Source of the DNA: Maricaulis sp.
Lineage (GTDB): Bacteria; Pseudomonadota; Alphaproteobacteria; Caulobacterales; Maricaulaceae
Direction: 5' to 3'
Assembly: GCA_002692855.1 (NCBI GenBank)
Contig: NZMJ01000119.1
Location: forward strand, 18,365-82,364
DNA length: 64,000 bases
Shown here: in pieces, positions 18,603 through 26,400 of the stretch
Layout of the letters: each line of letters begins with the position of its first letter
Position numbering within the stretch: the stretch's first letter is position 1
The notes under the pieces: model-generated
The model's database searches: none
What the model saw: only the letters and a program-made list of their open reading frames with translations
Told to the model about the DNA's origin: nothing
Position numbers and translations under genes: made by a program

Positions 18603-19306
18603 ACGCCGGAGCGGACACCGAGCCGCACCTTCTTATCGTCGACGATGACGACCGAATCCGGTCGCTTCTGAAACGCTTCCTGGCCGAGCGCGGCTTTCGC
18701 GTGACGACCGCCCCGGACGGGGCCAAGGCGATGTCCCTGATGAAAGGGATGGAATTCGACCTTCTGATCCTCGACGTGATGATGCCCGGCATGGACGGGT
18801 TCGAATTGACGGGCGCGGTGCGGGAGAAGGGCGACACGCCCATCATCCTGCTGACCGCGCGCGGCGAGGCCGGTGACCGCATCAAGGGGCTGACGCTGGG
18901 CGCCGACGACTACCTGCCCAAGCCATTCGAGCCGGAAGAACTGGTGCTGCGCATCCGGTCGATCCTGAAACGTGCCCGGCCCACCGGCCCGGCTCACACC
19001 AGGGTGCGGTTCGGGGCGTGGGAGTTCGACCTGGCGCAGGAAACCCTGTCGCGCGCCGGAACCCGCGCCCGCCTCACCAGCGGTGAGACAGCCCTGCTGG
19101 CGGCGCTCGCGGCCAGCCCGTCGCAATCGGTCAGCCGCTTCGCCCTGTCGGAAAAGACCGGCGGCGGAGAACGCGCGGTCGATGTTCAGGTGACCCGTCT
19201 GCGCCGCAAGATCGAACGCGATCCGCGCCAGCCCCTACACATCCAGACTGTTCGCGGTGAAGGCTACAAGCTGATCGCCGACGCCATCTTCGAGGAGCAG
19301 GGCTGA
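18599..19306 (+). CDS. OmpR-family response regulator
   Basis: A 235-residue response regulator. The receiver domain (about 10-125) has the acidic pocket VDDDDR, the phosphoacceptor Asp in LLILDVMMPG, the Thr in LLTAR and the Lys in LPKPF. The C-terminal winged helix (about 137-232) carries LTSGETALLAAL and VDVQVTRLRRKIE with RGEGYKL. The start is GTG 18599 overlapping the pgsA stop (GTGA); a longer open frame is spurious. Partner kinase follows 4 bp downstream. Confidence 0.92.
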   Translation: MNAGADTEPHLLIVDDDDRIRSLLKRFLAERGFRVTTAPDGAKAMSLMKGMEFDLLILDVMMPGMDGFELTGAVREKGDTPIILLTARGEAGDRIKGLTLGADDYLPKPFEPEELVLRIRSILKRARPTGPAHTRVRFGAWEFDLAQETLSRAGTRARLTSGETALLAALAASPSQSVSRFALSEKTGGGERAVDVQVTRLRRKIERDPRQPLHIQTVRGEGYKLIADAIFEEQG

Positions 19307-19310
19307 TCTC

Positions 19311-20630
19311 ATGGGACCGCTGAAGCGATATCTGCCCAAGGGGCTCTTCGCGCGGTCGCTGCTGATCTTCGTGCTCCCCGTGATGATGATGCAGGCACTG
19401 ATCGCGTGGGCCTTCTTCGAGGAGCACTGGGAAAACGTCACCAGCCGCCTGTCGGAAAGTGTCGCGGGCGATGTCGCGATGATGACGGCCCTGTTCGAGC
19501 AGACCGGCGAGGACGAGGAGGCGTTTGCCGACTATGCGCGCCACGCGCGGGAAAACATGCGGCTGGACGTCGATTTCCGGCCCGGTGACACTTTGCCGAC
19601 GACGCGGCGGTCATCCTTCTTCCGCACGCTGGACCGCACTTTGCGCCGCGCCCTGACGGCGCAGATCGACCGGCCTGTATGGTTCGATACCACACGCTAC
19701 AACCAGTATGTCGATATCCGCGTCCAGACCGATACAGGCGTGCTGCGCTACATCGCCTTTCGCGAACGTGCCTTCGCCACCACCGGCCATATCTTCATCC
19801 TGTGGCTTCTCGGTGCGACCGCCATTTTGACCGTCATTTCGGTCATTTTCATCCGCAATCAGGTCAAACCGATCCGGCGGCTGGCCGATGCCGCCGAGCA
19901 GTTCGGCCGCGGCCAGGATGCAAACTGGTTCAAACCCGCCGGTGCCCGGGAAGTGCGCCAGGCCGCGCACGCCTTTCTCGAAATGCGACGGCGCATCCAG
20001 CGCCACCTGGACCAGCGCACCGGCTTGCTGGCCGGTGTCAGCCATGACCTGCGCACGCCGCTTACCCGGTTGAAGCTGCATCTGGCCTTGATGCCCGAGG
20101 GTCCGGACCGCGAGGAAGCGCGCCGCGACGTGTCCGAGATGGAGCAGATGCTCGACGAATACCTTACCTTCGCGCGCGGCGAAGCGGGGGAGGAAACCCG
20201 CGTCACCGACGTCTCCGCGCTGCTTGCCGAGGCCGCTGCCGATACTGAGCGCACCGGCGCGCGGATCGATCTGAAAGCCACCGATGCCGTCGAGGCGGCC
20301 ATTCGCCCCGGCATGGTCAAGCGCGCCATCGTCAATCTTCTGTCGAACGCCGCCATCCATGCCGACCATGTCTCGGTCAGCTTGCGTCAGGCCGGGAGCC
20401 GGATCGAAATCCTCGTTGACGATGACGGACCGGGCATTCCGCCCGACCGGTATGAGGAGGCGTTCAAGCCGTTCTCGCGGCTGGACGAATCGCGCAACCA
20501 GAACCAGTCGGGCGTCGGACTGGGCCTCGCCATTGCCCGCGACGTGGCGCGAAGCCACGGCGGCGATGTCACCTTGTCAGAAAGCCCGCTGGGCGGGTTG
20601 CGGGCCAGCCTGTCGATCCCGATTGGCTGA
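19311..20630 (+). CDS. EnvZ-type sensor histidine kinase
   Basis: A 439-residue inner-membrane kinase. TM1 (LLIFVLPVMMMQALIAWAFF, about 17-36), a periplasmic sensor of about 120 residues, and TM2 (IFILWLLGATAILTVISVIF) are followed by HAMP (VKPIRRLADAAEQFGRG). The DHp phosphoacceptor His is in AGVSHDLRTPLTRLK, and the ATPase has the N box (VNLLSNAAIHA), G1 (DDGPGIP) and G2 (GVGLGLAI). Encoded with the OmpR-type regulator. The signal is unknown; EnvZ-like sensors often follow osmotic or envelope state. Confidence 0.92.
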   Translation: MGPLKRYLPKGLFARSLLIFVLPVMMMQALIAWAFFEEHWENVTSRLSESVAGDVAMMTALFEQTGEDEEAFADYARHARENMRLDVDFRPGDTLPTTRRSSFFRTLDRTLRRALTAQIDRPVWFDTTRYNQYVDIRVQTDTGVLRYIAFRERAFATTGHIFILWLLGATAILTVISVIFIRNQVKPIRRLADAAEQFGRGQDANWFKPAGAREVRQAAHAFLEMRRRIQRHLDQRTGLLAGVSHDLRTPLTRLKLHLALMPEGPDREEARRDVSEMEQMLDEYLTFARGEAGEETRVTDVSALLAEAAADTERTGARIDLKATDAVEAAIRPGMVKRAIVNLLSNAAIHADHVSVSLRQAGSRIEILVDDDGPGIPPDRYEEAFKPFSRLDESRNQNQSGVGLGLAIARDVARSHGGDVTLSESPLGGLRASLSIPIG

Positions 20631-20647
20631 CCCGCGCTGCGGGAGGT

Positions 20648-21661
20648 TCAGAAGCCTTCCAGCACCAGCTTTCCCTTGGCCTTTCCCGACTCCAGGAAGG
20701 TATGCGCCCGGATCAGGTTTTCGGCGTTGATCCTTCCCACTGTTTCGGTGGCCGTCGACCGGATCGTGCCCGCATCAATCAGGCGCGACACCGTGTCGAG
20801 GATTTCCTTCTGTCGGCTCATGTCGGCGGTCTGGAACAGGGGCCGGGTGAACATCAATTCCCAATGAGCAGAGATCGACTTCGATTTGAACGGGACGATA
20901 TTCAGCGTGTCCGGCGCTTCGATCAGGCCGAACCGGCCCTGCGGGGCCAGCAATTCGCCGGACGGGACGACATAATCTTGTGAATGGGTGGTGCAAAAGA
21001 CATGTCCGGGCTGACCGATGCCCAGGGCGGCGATCTGGCCGGGCAGGTCCTGGCTGTGATCGACCACGTGATGCGCACCAAGCGCCTTCACCCAGTCGCG
21101 TGTCTCGGGACGCGAGGCAGTGGCGATAACGGTCAGGTCAGTCAGCGCGCGAAGAAGCTGTACGGCAATCGAACCGACTCCGCCCGCCCCGCCGATGATC
21201 ACGACAGCCTTTGCAGCGCCCGGTACGGGATCGTTCACCCGCAACCGGTCGAACAGCATTTCGTAGGCGGTCAGCGTGGTGAGGGGCAGGGCGGCGGCGG
21301 AAGCGGCGGGAATGGATTGCGGTGCATGTCCCACGATGCGTTCGTCAACGAGGTGGAATTCGGCATTTGTACCAGCGCGGTCGATGACACCGGCATACCA
21401 GACCCGGTCACCCGCTTTGTACAGTGAGGTCTCGTCGCCTGCTTCGATCACTTCGCCGACGGCATCCCAGCCGAGAATGGCGGGACCGTCGCCTTCAGGC
21501 GGACGGGTCTTCCGGATCTTGAAATCAACCGGATTGACCGAAACCGCATCGACACGCACCAGAAGGTCGCGTCCGGTTGCGGTCGGAGTTTCGGTTTCAA
21601 AATCGATCAGGGCGTCGGGACGATCGAGCGATCCCGCCTGTCTGTATCCAACGGCTTTCAT
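20648..21661 (-). CDS. MDR-family zinc-type alcohol dehydrogenase / quinone reductase-like protein
   Basis: A 337-residue medium-chain dehydrogenase/reductase. GroES-like N-domain: VDAVSVNPVDFKIRK and GWDAVGEVIEAG. NADPH-binding motif: VVIIGGAGGVGSIAVQLL (from about 151). The catalytic-zinc cysteine and histidine ligands are absent, as in zinc-independent quinone or enone reductases. Start ATG 21661 follows AAGGAC. Located 27 bp downstream of an SDR gene on the same strand, and opposite an HxlR regulator that probably controls both. Confidence 0.87.
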   Translation of the reverse strand: MKAVGYRQAGSLDRPDALIDFETETPTATGRDLLVRVDAVSVNPVDFKIRKTRPPEGDGPAILGWDAVGEVIEAGDETSLYKAGDRVWYAGVIDRAGTNAEFHLVDERIVGHAPQSIPAASAAALPLTTLTAYEMLFDRLRVNDPVPGAAKAVVIIGGAGGVGSIAVQLLRALTDLTVIATASRPETRDWVKALGAHHVVDHSQDLPGQIAALGIGQPGHVFCTTHSQDYVVPSGELLAPQGRFGLIEAPDTLNIVPFKSKSISAHWELMFTRPLFQTADMSRQKEILDTVSRLIDAGTIRSTATETVGRINAENLIRAHTFLESGKAKGKLVLEGF

Positions 21662-21688
21662 GGGGGTGTCCTTGCAGGGCTGCGCGGT

Positions 21689-22498
21689 TCAGGCGAGGTA
21701 AGAGTCGATGAGCGTGTGGATGCGGTCGGTGACCGCACCGGTCTTCCCGCTGTCGCGGGCATCAAAATGGGGTGGGCCGAAGTCGCCGGCGTCATTGTCG
21801 AAATAGCGCCCGTTCGCGGCGGCAAAGCGCGGCTCGGTCGCTGCGGCGACCAGAATGTCGGCGCCGATGCCGATATCCTTTCCGGCGATACCGAAACCTT
21901 CCTTGACCATCTTGCTGGCGAGCAGCGAGCCGGGATTGACCGCAATGAAGACCGGTCCCGCCGCTCCATGCCTGTTGGCCATGTGTGCGGACCACATTGT
22001 CACGGCCAGCTTGCTCTGGGCATAGGCGTCCATGTCAGCCAGACGGGTTCTGCCTGATAGCGCGTCCAGATCGACGGACGCCTGCGCGGCGGAGGACAGA
22101 GTGATGACGCGGCTGTCGGGCGTCATCACGCCGAGCAAGGCTTCGGTCAAAAGGGCGGGGGCCAGTGTGTTGACGACGAAGCGTACATCCATTCCGTCCG
22201 CAGTGACGGGCGCGGACGTCTTCAGCACACCGGCATTATTGATCAGCACGTCGATCCGGTCGTGATTGGCGCGAATGTCCCGCGCCATGCGGGCGACGTC
22301 TGCGAGGTCGGCGAAATCCGCCAGGAAGGTCTCCGATCGGCCCACGCCCGGAATGGCACGCAGTTCGCCGGCCACACGGTCGAGCTTTTCCCGGCTTCGC
22401 CCGTGAAGCAGCAGCGTGTGCCCGGCGGGTGCGAGCCGACGGGCGGTTTCCAGCCCGATGCCGTCTGTCGCACCGGTGATGAGGAAGGTCTGGGGCAT
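21689..22498 (-). CDS. SDR-family oxidoreductase
   Basis: A 269-residue short-chain dehydrogenase related to the retinol dehydrogenase/WWOX-like class. The start is ATG 22498 (MPQTFLITG), since the frame above it is not SDR-like. Cofactor motif TGATDGIG (about 8-15), DVLINNAG, catalytic Ser region ITLSSAAQ, and YAQSKLA (YxxxK) are all present. It is first in a two-gene unit with the MDR enzyme and diverges from hxlR; the pair probably reduces a reactive carbonyl or quinone, an inference from context. Confidence 0.87.
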   Translation of the reverse strand: MPQTFLITGATDGIGLETARRLAPAGHTLLLHGRSREKLDRVAGELRAIPGVGRSETFLADFADLADVARMARDIRANHDRIDVLINNAGVLKTSAPVTADGMDVRFVVNTLAPALLTEALLGVMTPDSRVITLSSAAQASVDLDALSGRTRLADMDAYAQSKLAVTMWSAHMANRHGAAGPVFIAVNPGSLLASKMVKEGFGIAGKDIGIGADILVAAATEPRFAAANGRYFDNDAGDFGPPHFDARDSGKTGAVTDRIHTLIDSYLA

Positions 22499-22598
22499 GG
22501 CGTCTGGCGTCCCTTGTGGCGGCTGCGGGCTTTGACAACGGTGTCGAGGCAGCGCATATGCAGCCGCACATTCGAATGCGCAAGTACGCACAAGAAAG

Positions 22599-22608
22599 GC
22601 CTATAGGC
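22599..22608. promoter_or_regulatory. Candidate operator in the SDR-hxlR divergent promoter
   Basis: GCCTATAGGC is a perfect 10-bp palindrome ending 5 nt before the hxlR ATG and containing a TATAGG that could be a -10 element. Two other short palindromes (GCATATGC near 22555 and TTCGAA at 22571) lie in the same 115-bp gap. HxlR regulators usually bind such gaps to repress both genes; which palindrome is the site is not known. Confidence 0.35.
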
Positions 22609-22613
22609 ACATA

Positions 22614-22976
22614 ATGGATACTGTAGACACGACGAACGCCGCGACGGCCTCCCGCTTCGAGCGCTATGACTGCAGTGCCGGGTGTCCGGTCGAAGCCGCG
22701 CTTGAACAGATTTCCGGGAAATGGAAGGGATTGATCATCTTCCACCTCCTTGATGGCACGCTGCGCTTCAACGAACTGGCCCGCCAGGTCGGGGGCGTGA
22801 CGCAGCGCAGCCTCACCAAGCAGCTGCGCGAGCTGGAAGAAGCCGGCATTGTCGACCGGCAGGTTTACGCCGTCGTGCCGCCGAAGGTGGAGTATTCCCT
22901 GACCGACAAGGGACAGCACCTGCGCCCCGTCATCGATGCGCTCGCCGAGTGGGGCGTGCGCTTCCCCAAGGGCTGA
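22614..22976 (+). CDS. HxlR-family transcriptional regulator with two N-terminal cysteines
   Basis: A 120-residue winged-helix regulator: CPVEAALEQISGKWKGLIIFHL (family signature, about 24-45), RFNELARQVGGVTQRSLTKQLREL (recognition helix) and VEYSLTDKGQHL (wing). Cys20 and Cys24 (YDCSAGCPVE) sit at the position of redox-sensing cysteines in HxlR relatives such as YodB and HypR, which respond to quinones, diamide or aldehydes. It is divergent from an MDR/SDR pair of reductases, the usual target arrangement. A C/G-rich hairpin at 22992-23027 lies just after the stop. Confidence 0.9.
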   Translation: MDTVDTTNAATASRFERYDCSAGCPVEAALEQISGKWKGLIIFHLLDGTLRFNELARQVGGVTQRSLTKQLRELEEAGIVDRQVYAVVPPKVEYSLTDKGQHLRPVIDALAEWGVRFPKG

Positions 22977-22983
22977 GCCCGAG

Positions 22984-23160
22984 CAAACAAACGCCCCGGC
23001 CCGGATTTGAATCTCGGAGCCGGGGCGAGTTTGGTCACGCACTCGAAGGGAGAAGTGTGCACTCCCGCATTCTTCCGCTTGAAAGTGTGCGGCGGACCGG
23101 GCGTCCCTGCGAGGGATGAACGGGAAACCCGGCCCGCCTTTGGGAGTGCACGCTCATGAA
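22984..23160. ncRNA. Candidate structured RNA element, strand uncertain
   Basis: An intergenic stretch with nested complementary arms: outer GTGCACTCCC (23057-23066) with GGGAGTGCAC (23142-23151); inner GGCGGACCGGG (23091-23101) with CCCGGCCCGCC (23128-23138, one mismatch); apical TCCCT-GCG-AGGGA (23104-23116). A further stem CGCCCCGGC/GCCGGGGCG (22992-23027) is followed on the minus strand by TTTGTTTG, so a minus-strand transcript ending near 22984 is the better fit; on the plus strand the same stem could terminate hxlR. No known RNA family is recognised (no 4.5S, RNase P or tmRNA motifs). Confidence 0.4.
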
Positions 23161-23290
23161 ACTAGCGGTCCGGCAATGAATGCTGGCTGACGCCGGCAAC
23201 CTTTGTTTGGACACCTTTGGGGCAGCTTCGCCGCTCTCCTGACAGGCGAGCGCCCTCCGCTTGGTTCGCGTTTGCGGTTTGCCGGGGGCG

Positions 23291-23306
23291 TTAAGCTGTG
23301 GTTAAC
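23291..23306 (+). promoter_or_regulatory. CtrA-type box TTAA-N7-TTAAC
   Basis: TTAA (23291-23294), 7 bp, then TTAAC (23302-23306) matches the full recognition sequence of CtrA, the alphaproteobacterial cell-cycle regulator. It lies 56 bp upstream of the ATG at 23362, a plausible place to activate or repress that gene. The 23161-23290 stretch before it holds nothing else I can identify. Confidence 0.55.
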
Positions 23307-23361
23307 TTTCCTGACCAGCGCCGGGGGGCGGTGCAAACGGACCCTGAGGATCACGATCCAG

Positions 23362-23775
23362 ATGAAGAAATTCCTGATTGCCACCGCCATTGCGGGCTTG
23401 ATGGCCGCACCGGCTTTTGCTGACGGCATGGACAATGCCACCGGCAACACCGTCCGCGTCATCATCGACGAGGCCGGCCACGGCTTCGACGCCTATTTCG
23501 ACGCCGACGGTAGCTATTCCGACAGCCTGGGCCGCACCGGTGCGACCTGGAGCCTGAGCGATTCCGGCGAGCTTTGCGTCAATCCGCCCGAGGGCATGAT
23601 GCAGGAGGACGGGACGCCGATCGAACCCGATTGCGGCCCCTGGAACAGCGATCTCGCCGTGGGCGACAGCTGGGAAACCGATGGCTGGTCCGACGATGGT
23701 TCGACGCTCACCGTCTCGATCATCGAAGGCCGCGGCCACGACGCCCCGTCCCTTCCGCCGCGTCCGGCCGAGTAG
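23362..23775 (+). CDS. Small secreted protein, possibly CtrA-controlled
   Basis: A 137-residue protein starting MKKFLIATAIAGLMAAPAFADG, a textbook signal peptide. The mature part is acidic and Gly-rich with two cysteines (ELCVNPP and EPDCGPW), a likely disulfide, and a proline-rich end. No family is recognised. The upstream open frame is not used, since GAGGA and the signal peptide point to ATG 23362. A CtrA-type box lies 56 bp upstream and a strong terminator follows. Confidence 0.72.
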   Translation: MKKFLIATAIAGLMAAPAFADGMDNATGNTVRVIIDEAGHGFDAYFDADGSYSDSLGRTGATWSLSDSGELCVNPPEGMMQEDGTPIEPDCGPWNSDLAVGDSWETDGWSDDGSTLTVSIIEGRGHDAPSLPPRPAE

Positions 23776-23806
23776 ACGTCACACGCGTAGATTACCCCTC
23801 CATCTT

Positions 23807-23855
23807 GGGGCGGCCCTACCTCCTTCGCGGAGGCCGGGCCGCCCGCTTTGTTTTT
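23807..23855 (+). terminator. Rho-independent terminator
   Basis: Stem GGGCGGCCC (23808-23816) with GGGCCGCCC (23836-23844), inner CTCC/GGAG pairing, then GCTTTGTTTTT. Ends the secreted-protein transcript at 23775. Confidence 0.85.
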
Positions 23856-23904
23856 GCGTCCGGCACTAATCCCCGCCCGGACGCGCGCGCCCTAGCCTTG
23901 GCGC

Positions 23905-24471
23905 ATGACACCACCCGACCGCGAGACGATCCACGCCGCGCTGGCCCGCAAGGGCCATGTGCGCTTCGCCAGCCCCCGGGGCTATGACCTCAACATCGTG
24001 GCCGTGCGCGCCGCCAACCCGGTCCCCGGCCAGTTCGACGACTGGCTGAGCGTCAGCTGGCGCAGCGGCGCACACTGGCAGGACCTCGTCTTCAGCGTCA
24101 CCACCGATCCGGGGCCCTACTACCGCGACCACCCGCTCCACCCCGCCGGCGCAGCGTTGCTGGCGGCGGGGCAGTATCGCGCCAGCCACCACATCGCCCG
24201 GCACAAGGGCCGCTATGAGGCGCTGTGCCAGCGGCCGGGCACGGCCCTGCCGGTCTGGCGCGGCGGCGCGCTGCACCGCGACGGGACGGGCCTCAACATC
24301 CACCGCGCCGCCGCAGCCGGCACCACCTCGGCGGTCGGGCGCTGGTCGGCGGGCTGCATCGTCCTGGCCAATGCCGACGACTTCACCGTCTTCATGGAGG
24401 TCTGCCGCATCGCGGCGCGGATCTGGGGCAATGCCTTCACCGTCACGCTGCTGGAGGAGCGGGATCTGTGA
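23905..24471 (+). CDS. Hypothetical protein with an L,D-transpeptidase-like NIH...SAGC motif
   Basis: A 188-residue protein without signal peptide. Its C-terminal half has GLNIHRA (about 130-136) followed by GRWSAGCIVLAN (about 145-156), spaced like the His and Cys of the YkuD/L,D-transpeptidase-type active site and like phage-borne cell-wall enzymes with an NIH...S-x-GC pattern. Residues about 60-110 (TTDPGPYYRDHP, AGQYRASHHIARHKG) are unusual in known transpeptidases. Function is therefore a guess: a cytoplasmic or non-classically exported wall-active cysteine enzyme. Very high G+C; ATG 23905 lacks an obvious ribosome-binding site. Confidence 0.55.
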   Translation: MTPPDRETIHAALARKGHVRFASPRGYDLNIVAVRAANPVPGQFDDWLSVSWRSGAHWQDLVFSVTTDPGPYYRDHPLHPAGAALLAAGQYRASHHIARHKGRYEALCQRPGTALPVWRGGALHRDGTGLNIHRAAAAGTTSAVGRWSAGCIVLANADDFTVFMEVCRIAARIWGNAFTVTLLEERDL

Positions 24472-24636
24472 CGCCGGAATGACGGGTGAGGGGAATGAAA
24501 ATACGGAACCCTCGCCGCTGCCAGACGCTTTTCCCTTCACACACGAAGGCGCGGGCGGTCACGCTCGCGCCATGTTAGGCTGGTTGGATGCGCGCCTGGG
24601 GACGCGGCGCGGAACCGGGAAGACAAGGGGAAGTTC

Positions 24637-24969
24637 ATGGGAATTCTGCTCGGACGCATCACGTCCACATCCGTCACGCTCGTCATCGCCTTTCTGCTCG
24701 CACTGGCGATGCTGGTCACGCTGGGGCTTTACGCGCCGAACGTCCTGAACTGGATTCTCGACGGCGCGGAGATGGTCGAGGACTGGCTGACCCATACCGG
24801 CCTGCCCAACCGCTACAACAATTTCGTCCGCCTCTTCCTGGGCGACGAACAGCTCACCTTCCTCTTCTTCACCATCATCGCGCGCATCATCGTCGCGATC
24901 GTCGGCACGGCGTTTTCCAGCGCCTTCTTCCCGAAGGAGAAGAAGCCTTACGAGAAGCGCTTCGGCTAG
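24637..24969 (+). CDS. Small two-helix membrane protein
   Basis: A 110-residue protein with a helix at about 12-32 (TSVTLVIAFLLALAMLVTLG) and another at about 73-95 (LTFLFFTIIARIIVAIVG), separated by a 40-residue acidic loop, and ending in a Lys-rich tail (PKEKKPYEKRFG). AGGGGA 6 nt upstream of ATG 24637 supports the start. No family is recognised. The 165-bp gap before it (24472-24636) holds no other gene. Confidence 0.65.
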   Translation: MGILLGRITSTSVTLVIAFLLALAMLVTLGLYAPNVLNWILDGAEMVEDWLTHTGLPNRYNNFVRLFLGDEQLTFLFFTIIARIIVAIVGTAFSSAFFPKEKKPYEKRFG

Positions 24970-24973
24970 GGCC

Positions 24974-25285
24974 TCATTCCTCCACCACTTCCTCCCCCGG
25001 CGCCCACGGGCGGCACAGCGCCGAGCGCGGCACGACCGGATAGGTGCCGCCATCGCGCATCGGCAGGCCGGAGGCGGCATGATGCCGGGCTTCAATGTAC
25101 TCGCCCGGCTCGGGCGGCGGCGGCATGCGTGACGGGTCGGCGATGAAGACCGGGCGCTGCCTTTGCGCCACCTCCAGCCCCATCCGGTAGGTCAGGATCA
25201 GCCGCGCAATATCGAGCGGCATGGAATCGGGCGGGCGATAGCCGTCCGGCTTCGGCAGGGCGTTCAGCGCCTTTGCGGCGTCCTG
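24974..25285 (-). pseudogene. Gene remnant at the left edge of the AT-rich island
   Basis: Codons from 25285 down to the stop at 24974 read as a GC-rich protein C-terminus (DAAKALNALPKPDGY, then MPLDIARLILTYRMG and a Pro-rich end, GEEVVEE). The same frame is interrupted only by one TAG (25286-25288) and continues open on the upstream side into the island boundary (PAFAEKSERSALENS, FEDGQAA), so a longer gene may have been broken by an amber codon or by the island's arrival. An 82-codon piece from ATG 25222 could still be translated. Family not recognised; whether anything functional remains is unknown. Confidence 0.45.
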
Positions 25286-25439
25286 CTACGCGGCTTGACC
25301 GTCCTCAAAGGTGGCGGTTATCGCGCCGCCTATCCCGACCAGCGCAACAAGTGAGTTCTCCAGCGCGGAGCGCTCGCTTTTCTCCGCGAAGGCGGGGAAG
25401 GTTAGCTTAGCTATCCGCAGTGTGGGGGATGCAACGGAG

Positions 25440-26384
25440 GTGACTAGTGTTAACAGTACAAATCGCGGTTACAATACCGCCTCGTTGCAACTCGAATCGA
25501 AATTCTTGCGCGCGGACTTCAACTTGACCGAGATTGAAAGCAATCATTTGACAAGACACGGACCTAGCCCGATCCGTTGGGCCGGGAGCAAGCGCTATGT
25601 CGTAGCCGGCCTCTCCGACGCAATTCGTGAGAGTAATTTGCATTATGTCGAGCCGTTTGCGGGTTCAGCCGCGCTGTTTTTCGGAGCACGACCAAACTCA
25701 GCCACCCTAGGCGACCTAAATGGTAAATTAATAAATTTTTACAAGAGATTAAGAGAGGGCGCCAAAGAGCTACATGCTGGAATGTCCGGTTTAAGCAGAG
25801 ACGTAGAAACATATAATCGAATCAGGAAAAAATTTAATGAAGGGTCTGGAAACTCCCTCGAAGCGGCCATCCAGTTTGCGTATTTGAATCGCAACTGCTT
25901 CAATGGAATCTGGAGAACAAATCAAAGAGGAGAATTCAACGTTCCATTTAGTAAAAACAGTAGATCGGAATATCCGAGTGAAGAGCACTATCAAAAATCT
26001 GCTGAAAATCTAAAACGCGCAAAACTATATTGCTCTGATTTTCGTAAATTGATTGAACAAAATGCAAAAAAAGATTGCATTTTATTTGTCGACCCGCCAT
26101 ACTTTTCTGGTTCTGAGAGAATTTTTATTGAATACGGATCGGAGTGCTTCAAAAAGAATGACTTAGATGATCTAGTGTATTTGCTTCACAAAGCAAACCG
26201 CAATGGCGCAAGAATAATTTTTACATATCATAACGACAAATCTGTCGCAGATAAGTTTCCGGGCTGGCTCAAGGGGAAGATATCTGTCACTCGGAACGTT
26301 GGGGGCTTCTCAGGGTCACGAAAGGGAGCGTCAGAGCTTCTGATTACAAATTGGCAACCAGCATTAAGGTGTCTCCCATGCTAG
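25440..26384 (+). CDS. D12-class adenine-N6 DNA methyltransferase (Dam-like)
   Basis: Methylates adenine N6 in a specific DNA sequence. PIRWAGSKR (about 44-52) and VEPFAGSAALFFG (about 70-82) form the SAM site, and FVDPPYFSG (about 216-224) is the catalytic DPPY motif; order X-I-IV is that of D12/Dam enzymes, and TRNVGGFSGSRKGASELLITNW is a normal C-terminus. No in-frame ATG exists near the 5' end: GTG 25440 is chosen because the AT-rich DNA begins just before it, but GTG 25422, GTG 25311 or a later TTG are possible. No restriction endonuclease gene is adjacent. First gene of the island operon. Confidence 0.85.
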   Translation: MTSVNSTNRGYNTASLQLESKFLRADFNLTEIESNHLTRHGPSPIRWAGSKRYVVAGLSDAIRESNLHYVEPFAGSAALFFGARPNSATLGDLNGKLINFYKRLREGAKELHAGMSGLSRDVETYNRIRKKFNEGSGNSLEAAIQFAYLNRNCFNGIWRTNQRGEFNVPFSKNSRSEYPSEEHYQKSAENLKRAKLYCSDFRKLIEQNAKKDCILFVDPPYFSGSERIFIEYGSECFKKNDLDDLVYLLHKANRNGARIIFTYHNDKSVADKFPGWLKGKISVTRNVGGFSGSRKGASELLITNWQPALRCLPC

Positions 26385-26400
26385 TGTTAGGGCGCCTCCC

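Noticed and set aside
25163..25354. 63-codon plus-strand frame at the island left edge
   Set aside because: Antisense to the gene remnant, no ribosome-binding site, no recognisable features.
25223..25440. tRNA or direct-repeat attachment site at the island left edge
   Set aside because: No cloverleaf-like sequence, and no repeat of 12 bp or more shared with 30283-30472 was seen by eye; a computed repeat search could overturn this.
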